From Chionoecetes opilio (Eukaryota > Arthropoda > Malacostraca > Decapoda > Majidae), in NCBI GenBank assembly GCA_016584305.1, contig JACEEZ010002764.1:116070-180069 (forward strand): 64,000 nucleotides of DNA, given 5' to 3'. Below are positions 11,435-21,718 of this stretch, in pieces. The position numbers and the translations under genes were made by a program. Every line of letters begins with the position of its first letter. The first letter of the stretch is position 1. The notes beneath the pieces were generated by a model. It had not been told where the DNA came from. It saw only the letters and a program-made list of their open reading frames with translations, and searched no databases.

Positions 11435-11616
11435 TATAGCCCGTCAGGGTGGCAAGGTTGGTAGAGACGTGAGCTTGCAATGTGCAGAGTCCCTGCGCAT
11501 TCGGTCAGCGGTTCGAGTCCGCCTAGTTCGTGCTGACGTGGCGGCGCTTTGTATAGTCAATAACCTTGTAGTTGGTACTTGCAAAGTGTCTAGATAGGAT
11601 GAAAATCTTATCTTAT
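11435..11616 (+). mobile_element. tRNA-derived SINE (family S1), 14-bp TSD
   Basis: The head starts GCCCGTCAGGGTGGCAAGG and carries an A-box-like TGGCAAGGTTGG and a perfect B-box GGTTCGAGTCC. The body is about 100 bp and the tail is (TCTTA)n. Flanking direct repeats CTGTTTACTATATA (11421-11434, 11617-11630) mark the insertion. The same family is at 16718-16895 (minus) and 24781-24959 (plus). Confidence 0.88.
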
Positions 11617-11630
11617 CTGTTTACTATATA

Positions 11631-11994
11631 GAACTCAATGTGAAATATCTGTGGAATCGTTTCCGAGGAATCGATTTCGTTGAGTGGAATCGATTCCACT
11701 GCCTATATGTGGTGGAATCGTCGGAATCGATTCCGGAATCATTTCGCGCCCAGCCCTAAGTCAACAGTGTAACAGCTCGCCCCTTGGGGCTCGGGTTGCT
11801 GAGCTGTTCTACACCACTGCTGCCTGGACTTCCCCACTTTCACTTTCAACGTTTCTCTCGACCTGTCAGCCACAGTGAGCGGGATTTAGTCCCAGCGCTT
11901 CGTGTTAACAGCTAGTTAATTAACTGATTTAGCTGAACTGTAATATACTGTGACGTGATTCCTGTGAACCGAGGCGCTCCCCACAGGGTTGTAG
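11631..11994. other. unassigned sequence between SINE and palindromic element
   Basis: Contains further 'tcggaatcgattccggaatc' palindromic words related to the GC-rich block of the inverted duplication. No gene is seen. The segment ends with GGTTGTAG (11987-11994), which recurs at the other side of the palindromic element. Confidence 0.5.
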
Positions 11995-13415
11995 CGTGGC
12001 CACCGAGATGATAAGGCCTGGTGGATCGCCCGTGACGTCACACCATAAGGATACAACCCGCTCCGCTCCCCGTACAAGTTTACCTACCTAATATAATGTT
12101 TATCAGTATAAAAGATATACTGTTATCTTCGGAAATGCTTGTTCTATAATATTATCAAATAAAAAACCGTAAAACACACAAAGAAAATGCCATTATGAGA
12201 CTCAAGAAATATCCATTAACTTAAACTCTTCGCCATTTAATATTTTGCTCGCAAACATTTTACATGGAGAATATCAATAGAAGCGGAGTTTAATTAGCTT
12301 TCCATTGATATATTTCGTTTAGTGATAAATGAATTAGCGGCATGCATAAATTAGCGTTAACTAAATATAAAAAATCATGAAATCGGGTAATTTCCTACCT
12401 AATATATGTTTATCAGTATAAAATATATACTGTTATCTTTGGAAATGTTTGTTCTATAATATTATCAAATAAAAAACCGTAAAACACACTAAAGAAATGC
12501 CATTATGAGACTTTCAAGAAATGTGCATGAACTTAAACTTTTCGCCATTTAATATTTTGTGAAAAACCTTTTTACATGGAGAATATCAATAGAAGCGGAA
12601 TTTAATTAGCTTTCCATTGATATATTTTCTTTTCTGATAAATGAATTAGAACCATGCATAAATTAGCGTTAACTAAATAAATAGCATCATGAAATCGGGT
12701 AATTTACCATATTTCATGATGTTATTTATTTAGTTAACGCTAATTTATGCATAGTTCTAATTCATTTATCAGAAAAGAAAATATATCAATGGAAAGCTAA
12801 TTAAATTCCGCTTCTATTGATATTCTCCCTGTAAAAAGTTTTTTCACAAAATATTAAATGGCGAAAAGTTTAAGTTCATGCATATTTCTTGAAAGTCTCA
12901 TGATGGCATTTCTTTGGTGTGTTTTACGGTTTTTTATTTGATAATATTATAGAACAAACATTTCCGAAGATAACAGTATATATTTTATACTGATAAACAT
13001 ATATTAGGTAGGAAATTACCCGATTTCATGATTTTTTATATATAGTTAACGCTAATTTATGCATGCCGCTAATTCATTTATCACTAAACGAAATATATCA
13101 ATGGAAAGCTAATTAAACTAACTCCGCTTCTATTGATATTCTCCATGTAAAATGTTTGCGAGCAAAATATTAAATGGCGAAGAGTTTAAGTTAATGGATA
13201 TTTCTTGAAAGTCTCATAATGGCATTTTCTTTGTGTGTTGTACGGTTTTTTACTTGATAATATTATAGAACAAACATTTCCGAAGATAACAGTATATCTT
13301 TTATACTGATAAACATTATATTAGGTAGATAAACTTGTACGGGGAGCGGAGCGGGTTGTATCCTTATGGTGTGACGTCACGGGCGATCCACCAGGCCTTG
13401 TCTCTTGGTGGTCTC
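11995..13415. mobile_element. palindromic long-TIR element P2, 1.4 kb
   Basis: The whole element is an inverted repeat with arms of about 0.7 kb meeting near 12710. Each arm contains two diverged tandem copies of a roughly 345-bp unit (for example 'atgtttatcagtataaa...' at 12100 and 12410). The outer termini carry GGTGGATCGCC and the palindrome GTGACGTCAC. GGTTGTAG flanks both sides (11987-11994, 13416-13423), a candidate 8-bp TSD. There is no coding capacity. The interior matches the subterminal region of the coding element at 34-40 kb, so it is probably a non-autonomous relative. Confidence 0.82.
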
Positions 13416-13495
13416 GGTTGTAGTGGCTGCCCAGGAGGTCCTTGTTTGTTTACCGCGTTGCTCAACGTTGTTGCAGATTCATTCTGTCGCTCTTA

Positions 13496-13763
13496 AGCCC
13501 GGTTCCCACTATCCCGCTTGTACGGCCGCCGTACAACAACAATAACGTCACAATGACGTCACAACAAAGTCTACCTCACCGCCGTACCGCTGTACGGCCG
13601 CCGTACAAAGTTAAATTCAAGTCATCTCTCCCGCTCGGCTGTGTCCGCTCGAGCGGAGTTGCCAACTGTGCCTAGTTACCACAAATACCACTCAAACGGT
13701 GATGATGGTGACGTCATTGTTGTTGTATGGCGGCCGTACAAGCGGGATGGTGGGAACCGGGCT
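13496..13763. mobile_element. small MITE, 268 bp, TTA TSD
   Basis: The ends AGCCCGGTTCCCACTATCCC and the complement of AGCCCGGTTCCCACCATCCC are flanked by TTA (13493-13495, 13764-13766). Subterminal GTACGGCCGCC and TGACGTCA words are also mirrored. The TTA duplication fits PIF/Harbinger-type insertion. There is no coding capacity. Confidence 0.8.
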
Positions 13764-13766
13764 TTA

Positions 13767-14569
13767 GCTTCCCTTGGTGAGATACAAAGTCGAAACCTGC
13801 TGGTCACTGGCGTAGGACCAGTGACACAAGGGGTGCATTAGCGGGCTAGTTAAAGGAAGCACCAAGGGTGGGAAACCTGCTGTTAGGGACAGGGAAGAAC
13901 CTCACGGGGCAGCTCTACTTGTGTCCTGCGACGCTCATTAGTGGGCGGGGACACGGTAGTGTGGTAGCTGTAGGCAGAGTTTTTGTGTTGCAGTTTGAAT
14001 TAAAAAATATATTTTATTTTACATTTGTGCCTATAGCGTCTGAAAGCAGTGACTTCTTAGGCTCGGATGGTAGACCCTGGAGGTTCACTTGAGGGCTGTG
14101 ATGGTTGGCCTAGGCAGGGTCTTTATAGTGACGCCTGTGATTTTTTTGTTTTTTTTGTTTACATCTTGGCCTACGTATAGCGCCTGAAGGCAGTGACATC
14201 ATGGATGTGAAGGCAGTGACATCATGGAGGGGTGGGATGGTAGGTCCTAGAGGCTCACTCGAGGGCTGTGATGGTTGGTCCTCGCCCATGGTGGCGCAGG
14301 CAGGATTTTTATAGTGACGCCTGTGATTAGAGGCTCATGCCGGCCCCCTGTGTCCTCCGATGCACTCGCAATCGAAGTTAGAGTTATTGGGCAGCAGGGC
14401 TGTGAACCTTTGTAGCCCACATTATGGTACCGAGCCACCAAAATTATCGTATTTTCAGATCGTACAACCTTAGGTAAAATAATATTGTCAGTAAATGACT
14501 TTATACAGCATTGAATGCAGCATTCCACATATAAAGATATTTTCTATTTTCACCAAAATATATAATATA
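13767..14569 (+). repeat. SINE-tail-like fragments in unassigned DNA
   Basis: 'gggctgtgatggttgg' followed by 'tagtgacgcctgtga' occurs at 14093-14145 and again, longer, at 14268-14400. The longer copy resembles the body of the SINE at 28739-29045 ('ctcgcccgcagtggtgcatggcagg'). No head with A and B boxes is visible here. The rest of the stretch is unassigned and holds no recognisable gene. Confidence 0.55.
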
Positions 14570-14965
14570 TAATTATAATCCAAGGCGTAGAGTAAGGGGC
14601 GATCTGATAGAAGTTTTCAAGTGGATAAAGGGATACAATAAAGGCAATGTAGGAAAAGTTCTTAAGATTAGTAAGCAGGGTAGAACAAGAAGTAACGGAT
14701 TCAAGCTGGAAAAGCGTAGATTTAAAAAGGAAATAGGGATAAACTGGTTCACAAATAGGGTGGTGAATGATTGGAATGGACTCAGTCGTCAGGTGGTCAA
14801 TGCGGAGTCTATAGGGGTCTTTAAAAGGAGTCTGGGATGGTGGATGTAGGTAGAGTTCTGTTCTGTACTGTACTGTACTGTACTGTAGAGAGTAACAGGA
14901 ACTACCTCGTGTAGGTCTCACGGCCTCTTGTAGCTTCCTTATTTTCTTATGTTCTTATGTTCTTA
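14570..14965 (+). pseudogene. CR1/L2-like RT C-terminus and 3' tail
   Basis: A plus-strand frame without a start reads RRVRGDLIEVFKWIKGYNKG, later FKLEKRRFKKEIG and NWFTNRVVNDWNGLS, ending near 14850. This is the C-terminal end of the same reverse-transcriptase family as 6765-7980 and is less damaged. The 3' tail 'gaactacctcgtgtaggtct' leads to (CTTATGTT)n. It is 5' truncated, as non-LTR elements usually are. A short (TGTAC)n run lies at about 14865-14887. Confidence 0.72.
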
Positions 14966-15177
14966 TGACAGAAAATTCCAAGGTGATTTATTTCTTTTCC
15001 AAAATAAATAAAATTAAATAAAACAAAAATAAATATAGTAACATCATAACTCAATAGAAGCTGAACTCTAGAACTCTACGTAGCTACCATCCTTAAAAGA
15101 AAAGAGGAATTCCTGTTCCTCCTCTATTCTTTTATCCCCTTGTGTTAGGATAGGATGGCTGTTTAGGATTAGGATGG

Positions 15178-15344
15178 ATTTTTTAATTATCGAAATATAC
15201 TCTTGAATTTTTAAGCAATTTTTCTTTAATTTATGTCAAAAAAAAAAATCCCATATTTGAGGGGTTCGGCTAGTGTTTGGTAGTTTTCGTTAGGGTTCGG
15301 CGTCTCTGAAAAGGTTAAGAACCACTGAGCTAGACTGATCGGTC
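15178..15344 (-). mobile_element. partial hAT MITE (arm II copy)
   Basis: Inverted copy of the first ~150 bp of the hAT MITE at 10280-11039, ending in the complement of CAGTGGTTCTTAACCT and followed by AGCTAGAC. It stops at the duplication breakpoint, so it is not an independent insertion. Confidence 0.8.
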
Positions 15345-16717
15345 CTCCCCTCCCATGCGGCGCGCGAGGCGAGCTAGAGGGAGAGGCGGGCCAGGCGGCG
15401 CGCGAGAGCAAACGATTCCGGAATCGATTCCACCGATTCCACCAACCTCAAGAATCGGAATCGTGAATTTCAAAGATAACGATTCTTGCCCACCCACACC
15501 CCTAACTGTTGTGCGTTGAGGTATGAGCGAGAGCAGCAGAACCTTCCACGACGGCTGCCTGGCTGGAAGATTGGGCAGTGCCGCACGGCGCACGCAGCCG
15601 CGCAGCGTGGGGCGCAGTGGCCAGTGGGTACACAGTCGGCGGGCCGGTGGCAAATTTTTTTTAGGTGAAGGTTTATAGGTAAGGTTAGGTGAGACCCTGT
15701 AAAAACCTAAACGAGCCACAAACATATTAAGAGCTAGAGGCCGGGGGCGCGGTAATCGCGCCCCCGACCCGGTTTTGCCGGGGGGGCCCGACCATGCAGA
15801 CCCCTCCAATGCCGACGCAGGGGAGGGGTCTGCCTATGACGAGTGCGGGGCAAAGTCCTCGGGAATCCCGCACTCTAAATCAAGTGGTAGGGCCCCCTAG
15901 CCCAACTTTTTCTTATGGGGGTGGCCGGGGCGGTGCAGAGGCGGCGCCTGCCCGTCGAATCACTCCTGGGATCAACCTGCGGAGGGTTCTTCGTGTGGGC
16001 TCGTGGAACGTTCTGAGCCTCTCAGACGATCATCGACTACCTCTCCTATCGAGCGAGCTCAGTAGGCTGAGGGTGGATATAGTGGGACTCTCTGAGACGA
16101 GGAGGCCTGGCAGTGGGGGTTACACCTACTACTGGTCCGGCATGAGCAATGGTCACCGTGAACTATATTTATTGTGTAGCTATAGGCATCTCCAGCAAAC
16201 TGCAGCCGTCAGTTGTTGAGGTTACTCCGGTTGATGAGCGTATAATGCGGGTGAGGATGAAACACACTCTGGGTTTCATGTCTCTTGTTGCAGTGTACGC
16301 TCCTACCGAGGTGCGTAAAACTGAAGAGAAGGAGATGTTCTACGCCAAACTCGACTCTGTATTAGACCAGTGTCCTCCTCGGGACACACTCATTGTCTTG
16401 GGCGACTTCAATGCTACTACTGGCACTGTGAGAGATGGCTACGAGTTATGTGTTGGTCCCCATGGCTCCGGTACCAGAAACACCAACAGTTCTCTGCTTC
16501 TGAACTTTGCAAGATCCAGAAGGTTGAGAATTGCAGGTTCTTGGTATCAGAGACCAGAGCTGCACCGCTGGACATGGTATAGTAATGCCGGAGGGGTAGC
16601 TAAGGAGATCGACCACATCCTCGTTAGTCTCGTTGGAGGATCCTCCAGAACTGCAGGGTTTACCGGAGTGCTGAGTTCTTTGGAACAGATCACAGACTTG
16701 TTGTTGCTACACTTAAG

Positions 16718-16895
16718 ATAAGATAAGATTTTCATCCTATCTAGACACTTTGCAAGTACCAACTACAAGGTTATTGACTATACAAAGCGCCGCCACGTCA
16801 GCACGAACTAGGCGGACTCGAACCGCTGACCGAATGCACAGGGACGCTGCACATTGCGAACTCACGTCTCTACCAACCTTGCCACCCTGACGGGC
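16718..16895 (-). mobile_element. tRNA-derived SINE (family S1), nested, 14-bp TSD
   Basis: Minus-strand copy of the S1 SINE. It has B-box GGTTCGAGTCC, a head beginning GCCCGTCAGGG at 16895, and a (TCTTA)n tail towards 16718. Perfect duplication TTGCTACACTTAAG (16704-16717, 16896-16909). It interrupts the RTE polyprotein between the endonuclease and reverse-transcriptase domains. Confidence 0.9.
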
Positions 16896-18396
16896 TTGCT
16901 ACACTTAAGCTTCATGTCAAGTCCAGAAGAATCTCAAGAGGTAACCATACTGTGTTTCATCTTGAGAAACTGAAGGACTTGACATGTGCTCATGAGTATG
17001 CGGTGGCAGTCTCAAATCGGTTTGATGTGCTCGGTGCTCTCGGGGATCCTGTAGAACTGTGGGATACCTTCAAACGTGAAACTCTACAGGCTGCCAAGGA
17101 GTGTATTGGGGAGCGCCCGAGGTCAAGGCGTGGTTTTGTCTCGACGGAGACGCTGGAGAAAATTGAGGAGAGTCGCGCTGCCAGGCTGGCTGGGAACCAG
17201 AACCAGCACAGGGCTCTGTCACGCCGGACTAGAACCCTCCTGGGGAGAGACAAGGAGAGGTATGTCAGGAGTCTCGCTGAGGATGTCGAGGGTCATTTGA
17301 ACGCTAATGACCTCCGACCCGCCTACCGAGCCCTGAAGAAGCTGCGTTCCAAGTCTCCATCTCGGGCGAGTGCTATTCGAAAAGCAGATGGGCGCCTCGT
17401 GTCGGAAAATGGATGGGCAGATGGCTCGTTGGGCTGAGTACTTTGGGCAGTTGTTCACGGTGGACCCTCCAACTGAACAGCTTCACACCACTGGGTTACA
17501 GGCAGTGGATGCCGATCCTCCCATTGACGAAACCGCACCCACTCTTGATGAAGTCGGAGAGGCTGTAGCAAAGTTGAGGGGTGGAAAGGCAGCTGGTGTT
17601 TGTAATATCAGTGCGGAGCTCCTCAAAGCTGGGGGTGAGGCCATGATCCGCGGGTTGCATGCTGTCCTGACTGCTGTGTGGCAATCAGGTGCCATTCCTC
17701 CTGACTGGAAAAGGGGGCTGGTCGTCCCTATCTGGGAAGGGAAAGGGGACCGTCAGGACTGCAATAATTACCGCGGTATTACACTGCTCAGCGTACCAGG
17801 TAAGGTGCTTGCCCATCTATTGCTGACACGGATTCGCAGTCATCTGGTGAAGCATTAGAGACCTCAGCAGACTGGGTTCACGCCTGGTAAGTCAACAACG
17901 GACCGTATCCTAGCGCTTCGTGTCCTGGTGGAACGCCGACGTGAGTTTCGACAGGGGATGCTTGCAGCCTATGTTGATCTCAAGAAGGCGTTTGACTCAG
18001 TGCATCGTGAGTCACTCTGGGATCTTCTGCGACTTCGCGGGATTCCTGCAAGGACTATTGGTTTGATGACTGGTCTGTATTCTGGGACTGAGAGTGCTGT
18101 GAAGTGTGGGGCAGGTGTATCCAGCTTCTTTCTTGTGAATACAGGAGTGAGGCAAGGGTGCGTCCTTTCCCCATCACTTTTCAACGCTTGTATGGACTGG
18201 GTATTGGACAAGGTTGTAGATCAAAGTGATTGTGGAGCATCCGTCGGCAACACTAAGATCACTGATCTTGTTTTTGCAGTTGATGCAGTAATCTTTGCTG
18301 AGTCGCTGGAAGTCCTGGTGATGGCTCTCGAGGCGCTGCACGAGGAGGCAAAGCCTTTGGGACTTGAGGTCTCCTGGCTTAAGACCAAGGTCCAGG

Positions 18397-19285
18397 ACCG
18401 GTATTACCAAAGAGATCATAGTTAAGAACGTTTATCATAGCTGGACAAAATGGCCCATTTTAGTCACAACTGGCTGGCGGATATCATAAATTGTGGGGGG
18501 GACTATCACAAACCGCGCGGGAGGCTAAGAGTGGGTTCACCGAGTTCTAGCGCGACTATGATAACGGCTCCGCGACTATGATAAACTTTCCAGCTGATAA
18601 CAGGGCCGAGACACAATAACAGTCTCAGTGAAGAAATATTCGCCCACATAGGGATGTGTTGAGTGAGCTGAGTGATGCACAGTTGATTAGGAAATACCGA
18701 GTAGACCGTGTGAGGGCTAAGAGTGAGTTCACCGAGTTCTAGCGCGACTATGATAAACTTTCCTTCTGTCAACAGGGCCGAGACACAATAACAGCCTCAG
18801 TGAAGGAATATTCGCCCACATAGGGATGTGTTGAGTGAGCTAAGTGATGCACAGCTGATTAGGAAATACCGAGTAGACCGTGTGAGGGCATATTGGTCCT
18901 CACCAACTTCGTACAAACAGCTTTTAGATCGAAAACATCGCCATCTGGCAACTCTGTTTCGTGTTTACACAGATACTGCTCAACGGTACATCTATATGCT
19001 TTATTTTCGGGAATGAATTACTACATTACTCTCTGTGTCACTGCCCTAAACATGTTATAAACATAAGGGAAGAAGTATCAACCCATAAAACGTGGTCAAA
19101 GGATGAATTTACTGATTATATAACCATTTTAAAGAAACAATGACGCTATATTTAGCAGACGCCTATGATAAACAATTGTGCTAGATTCCAAACTTATGAT
19201 AAATGGCGTGTGATAAAAACGTATCATATCCAAGAGTTATGATGAATATTTGTCATAGCTATGATTAAGTTTTGGTAATACCGGT
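18397..19285. mobile_element. DNA element, ACCGGTATTACC termini, 889 bp
   Basis: Inverted ends ACCGGTATTACCAAA / TTTGGTAATACCGGT are flanked by CCAGG (18392-18396, 19286-19290). The TSD reads as 5 bp, or 6 if TCCAGG is used. Removing the element rejoins the RTE reverse-transcriptase frame. Inside, a roughly 200-bp block ('gcgcgactatgataa...') is duplicated in tandem. A plus-strand frame at 18828-19016 contains ELSDAQLIRKYRVDR, which loosely resembles the N-terminus of Harbinger-type transposases. The superfamily is unclear, because a 5-6 bp TSD does not fit Harbinger. Confidence 0.75.
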
Positions 19286-20001
19286 CCAGGTGTTTGGAGA
19301 CTTACTAGATGAAACAGTAGTCTGTTCATACGTGTGGCGAGGACATTGAGATCTTAGAAAGTTTTACATACCTTGGTAGCGCAGTCCATAATGACGGCGG
19401 GTCACGTCAAGAAGTCTTACGGCGGATTGGATTGGCATAGCCCACGGTGTTATGGACTCGCTCAGCGGGAGTATTTGGCGTTGTCGGTACCTGTGCAGGA
19501 GGACAAAGATCCGGATCTTCAAGTCGCTTGTGATCCCTGTCTTACTCTATGGTTGTGAGACATGGACAACACTAAATAGTGACTTGAAGAGACGAATCAA
19601 TGCCTTTGGTAATAAGTGTCTTCGCAGAATCATGTGGTATCGCTGGGATGATAACGTGTCAAATCAGCGATTGCACCATGAGACTGAATCGAGGCCTATT
19701 ACCTGCATAGTCTGTCAGCGCCAACTTCGGCTATATGGGCATGTGGCACGCTACCCTGAAACCGATCCTTCCCATCGGGTTGTATCTGTAAGAGACAATC
19801 CGGCGTGGAGGAGGCCAATGGGGTGCCCACAAGGCTCGTGGCTGGGGCAAGTTGATGTTTCTTGTCAGGAGCTGCTTGGTATGGGAAAGGAGCCTGCATG
19901 GGAACTCCCGCGTGGTGACCCCCGGGAGTGGCGTCGTAGGGTGGGCGAGGCGACGCGCCCCCCGGCGTATGCCCCTAATGATTGATTGATTAGGTGAGAC
20001 C

Positions 20002-20609
20002 AGGCTAATTGTTGGAGAAATCAAGATTAGAAAGATCAAATCAGGTCTTTACAAGGGGTGGAGTCAGTGAGGTCAGCGCTGATGAGGCATATACATTTTT
20101 CGTTAACAATATAATTGCAGGTCAGAAACTAAATATTCCTTTACGTCTAGATATGTTCACATCGGGACGTATCATATACCAACATAATCAGAAAAGCGTG
20201 TAGATTCAGGAACTGTGCTTAAAATAAGTGGTACGATGATAAATAGCTGAGCACCAAGGAGTTGAAAGAAACAAATTGTGAGAAAATGTTCAGGCGCTAC
20301 TTTATTTAGCCGTAGAGGATGGTGGCCCGTTTCTTTTTCTTCAATATCAAATAGTGGTGTCAGAAAACTGGTTGGAAATAAGGTGTGTGAAGCCAGATGG
20401 TCGCCGCGCTAGGCTGCGGGCGTCACTCTTCACACTACACCGGGATGCGGGACTCGCTCTCTAGGTATATAACTCTGTGGTGTGCTAATATTCATATCAT
20501 TATGTAATAAGACGCAGAATGTATACTTAATAAAAGCAGTGAAGGTGAGAAAAAATGTACAAATAATGAAACTGAAGAATTAAATCGACCGAGAGTATGT
20601 ACGGCCAAA
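20002..20609 (+). repeat. repeat X, copy C
   Basis: Direct copy of the repeat at 6233-6764, beginning immediately after the RTE target duplication. It lacks the 658-bp MITE seen in copy B. Non-coding. Confidence 0.78.
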
Positions 20610-21591
20610 TAAGAATATAGGAAAATAAGGAAGCTACAAAAGGCTGGGAGACCTACACGAGGTAGTTCCTGTTACTTAACACTACCTATATCCACCTTTC
20701 ATCCCCTTCCATGAAATTGTCCAGCCTCCTTTTAAAACTCCCTATTGACTGCACTAACCTGATGACTGAGTCCATTCCAATCATTTACCACCCTATTTAA
20801 AACAGGTTCTCCCTATTTCTTTTTTTAAATCTACGCTTTTCCAGTTCGAATCCGTTACTTCTTGTTTCACCCTGATTACTAGCCGTAAGAACTGCTCCTA
20901 CATCTCCTTTATTGTATCCCTTTAACCACTTAAACATTTCAATCTGATCGCCCCTTATTCTATGCTCCTTGAGTGAATGTAAATTTAATAGCTTCAATAT
21001 ACTCTCACATCGAAAGTTACGCATCCACTGTATCATTTTAGTCATCCTTCTCTGCACTGATTCTAACAAGGGATTCATCCTGTAATACGGGGATCAAAAC
21101 TGTACCGCATAGTCTAGGTGAGGTTTGAATAGTCAAATATAGCTTTAGAATAACCTCGGCACTTCTACTTTCAACACTTCTGGTAATGAATCCTAAAGCC
21201 ATATTATCTAGCTAGCCTCAATACATTGCTTCCTAGGACGAAGGTCTGAGCTTACCCGCACACCCAAATCTTTCCCCCTTCTGATCTCTTCAGTGATAAT
21301 TGCGTATAGTGTACCTATTACCAAGATTTTTTTTTCCAACATTAAATACGCTACACTTGTCAGTACTAAATTCAATCTGCCATCTGACTACCCAGTACCC
21401 ACACGCTTAATTTATCTTAGCTTAACAGAGAGGAGAATAAAATAAGTCAAATAGGGAGAAATTGGTTCACAAATAGGGTGTAAATGATTGGAATGGACTC
21501 GGTCGTCAGTTAGTTAGTGTTAGTTAGTCTGTAGTTAGTGCGGAGTCAATAGGGAGTTTTAAAAGGAGGCTAAACAATTTCATGGATGGGG
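20610..21591 (-). pseudogene. CR1/L2-like RT remnant (arm II copy)
   Basis: Minus-strand copy of the reverse-transcriptase fragment at 7160-7980. It contains LESVQRRMTKMI, LKEHRIRGDQIEMFKWLKGY and FELEKRRFKKR, followed by the family's 3' tail at about 20610-20690. It ends near 21591 in an inverted piece of the same tail region. Near-identity to arm I shows it arose by duplication, not by separate insertion. Confidence 0.75.
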
Positions 21592-21629
21592 TAATTATTA
21601 TGATTTTCATGTGCTGGGTAATATATTAT

Positions 21630-21632
<3 letters not shown>

Positions 21633-21692
<60 letters not shown>
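21633..21692. repeat. (TA)n microsatellite
   Basis: Nearly pure TA with one phase break. Confidence 0.95.
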
Positions 21693-21718
21693 TCCTCTGG
21701 TCGTGGTGAAGAGAGGAC

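Larger units (their letters stand above)
15794..19985 (+). pseudogene. RTE endonuclease-reverse transcriptase, broken
   Basis: Single-ORF RTE polyprotein. The apurinic-endonuclease-like domain shows VGSWNVLSL (about 15990), DIVGLSETRRPG (about 16075), LIVLGDFNATTG (16389-16424) and EIDHILVS (about 16604-16627). The reverse transcriptase shows NNYRGITLLSVPGK (about 17762), AYVDLKKAFDSVHRE (about 17970), VRQGCVLSPSLFNACMDWV (about 18150) and the catalytic box. After the second insertion come YGCETWT and LRLYGHVARYPE, ending PPAYAPND at 19985. Lesions: a frameshift near 16150-16160, a stop at 17856-17858 (KH*RPQQ), both insertions, and FAVD in place of FADD at 18273-18284, which removes a catalytic aspartate. 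The position of the first Met is uncertain. The clade call rests on family recognition from motifs. Confidence 0.88.
15697..19989 (+). mobile_element. full-length RTE-type retrotransposon with nested insertions
   Basis: A perfect 12-bp target-site duplication TTAGGTGAGACC flanks the element (15685-15696, 19990-20001). The uninterrupted target is visible in arm I (9243-9275, inverted). The 3' end is a short (TGAT)n tail, as in RTE-clade elements. Two later insertions lie inside: a SINE at 16718-16895 and a DNA element at 18397-19285. Removing both and their duplications gives about 3.2 kb, the usual RTE size. There is no poly(A) tail. Confidence 0.9.
15178..21591. repeat. inverted segmental duplication, arm II
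   Basis: Reverse complement of 6992-10432. It includes the single-TA empty site (15375-15376) of arm I's 663-bp MITE and the uninterrupted TAT site (near 20345) of the 658-bp MITE. It is interrupted by a 4.3-kb RTE element. Without that element it is about 2109 bp, matching arm I. Confidence 0.85.

Noticed and set aside
15330..15809. 159-codon minus-strand frame
   Set aside because: It crosses the GC-rich inverted-duplication block and a retrotransposon boundary, so it cannot be one gene.
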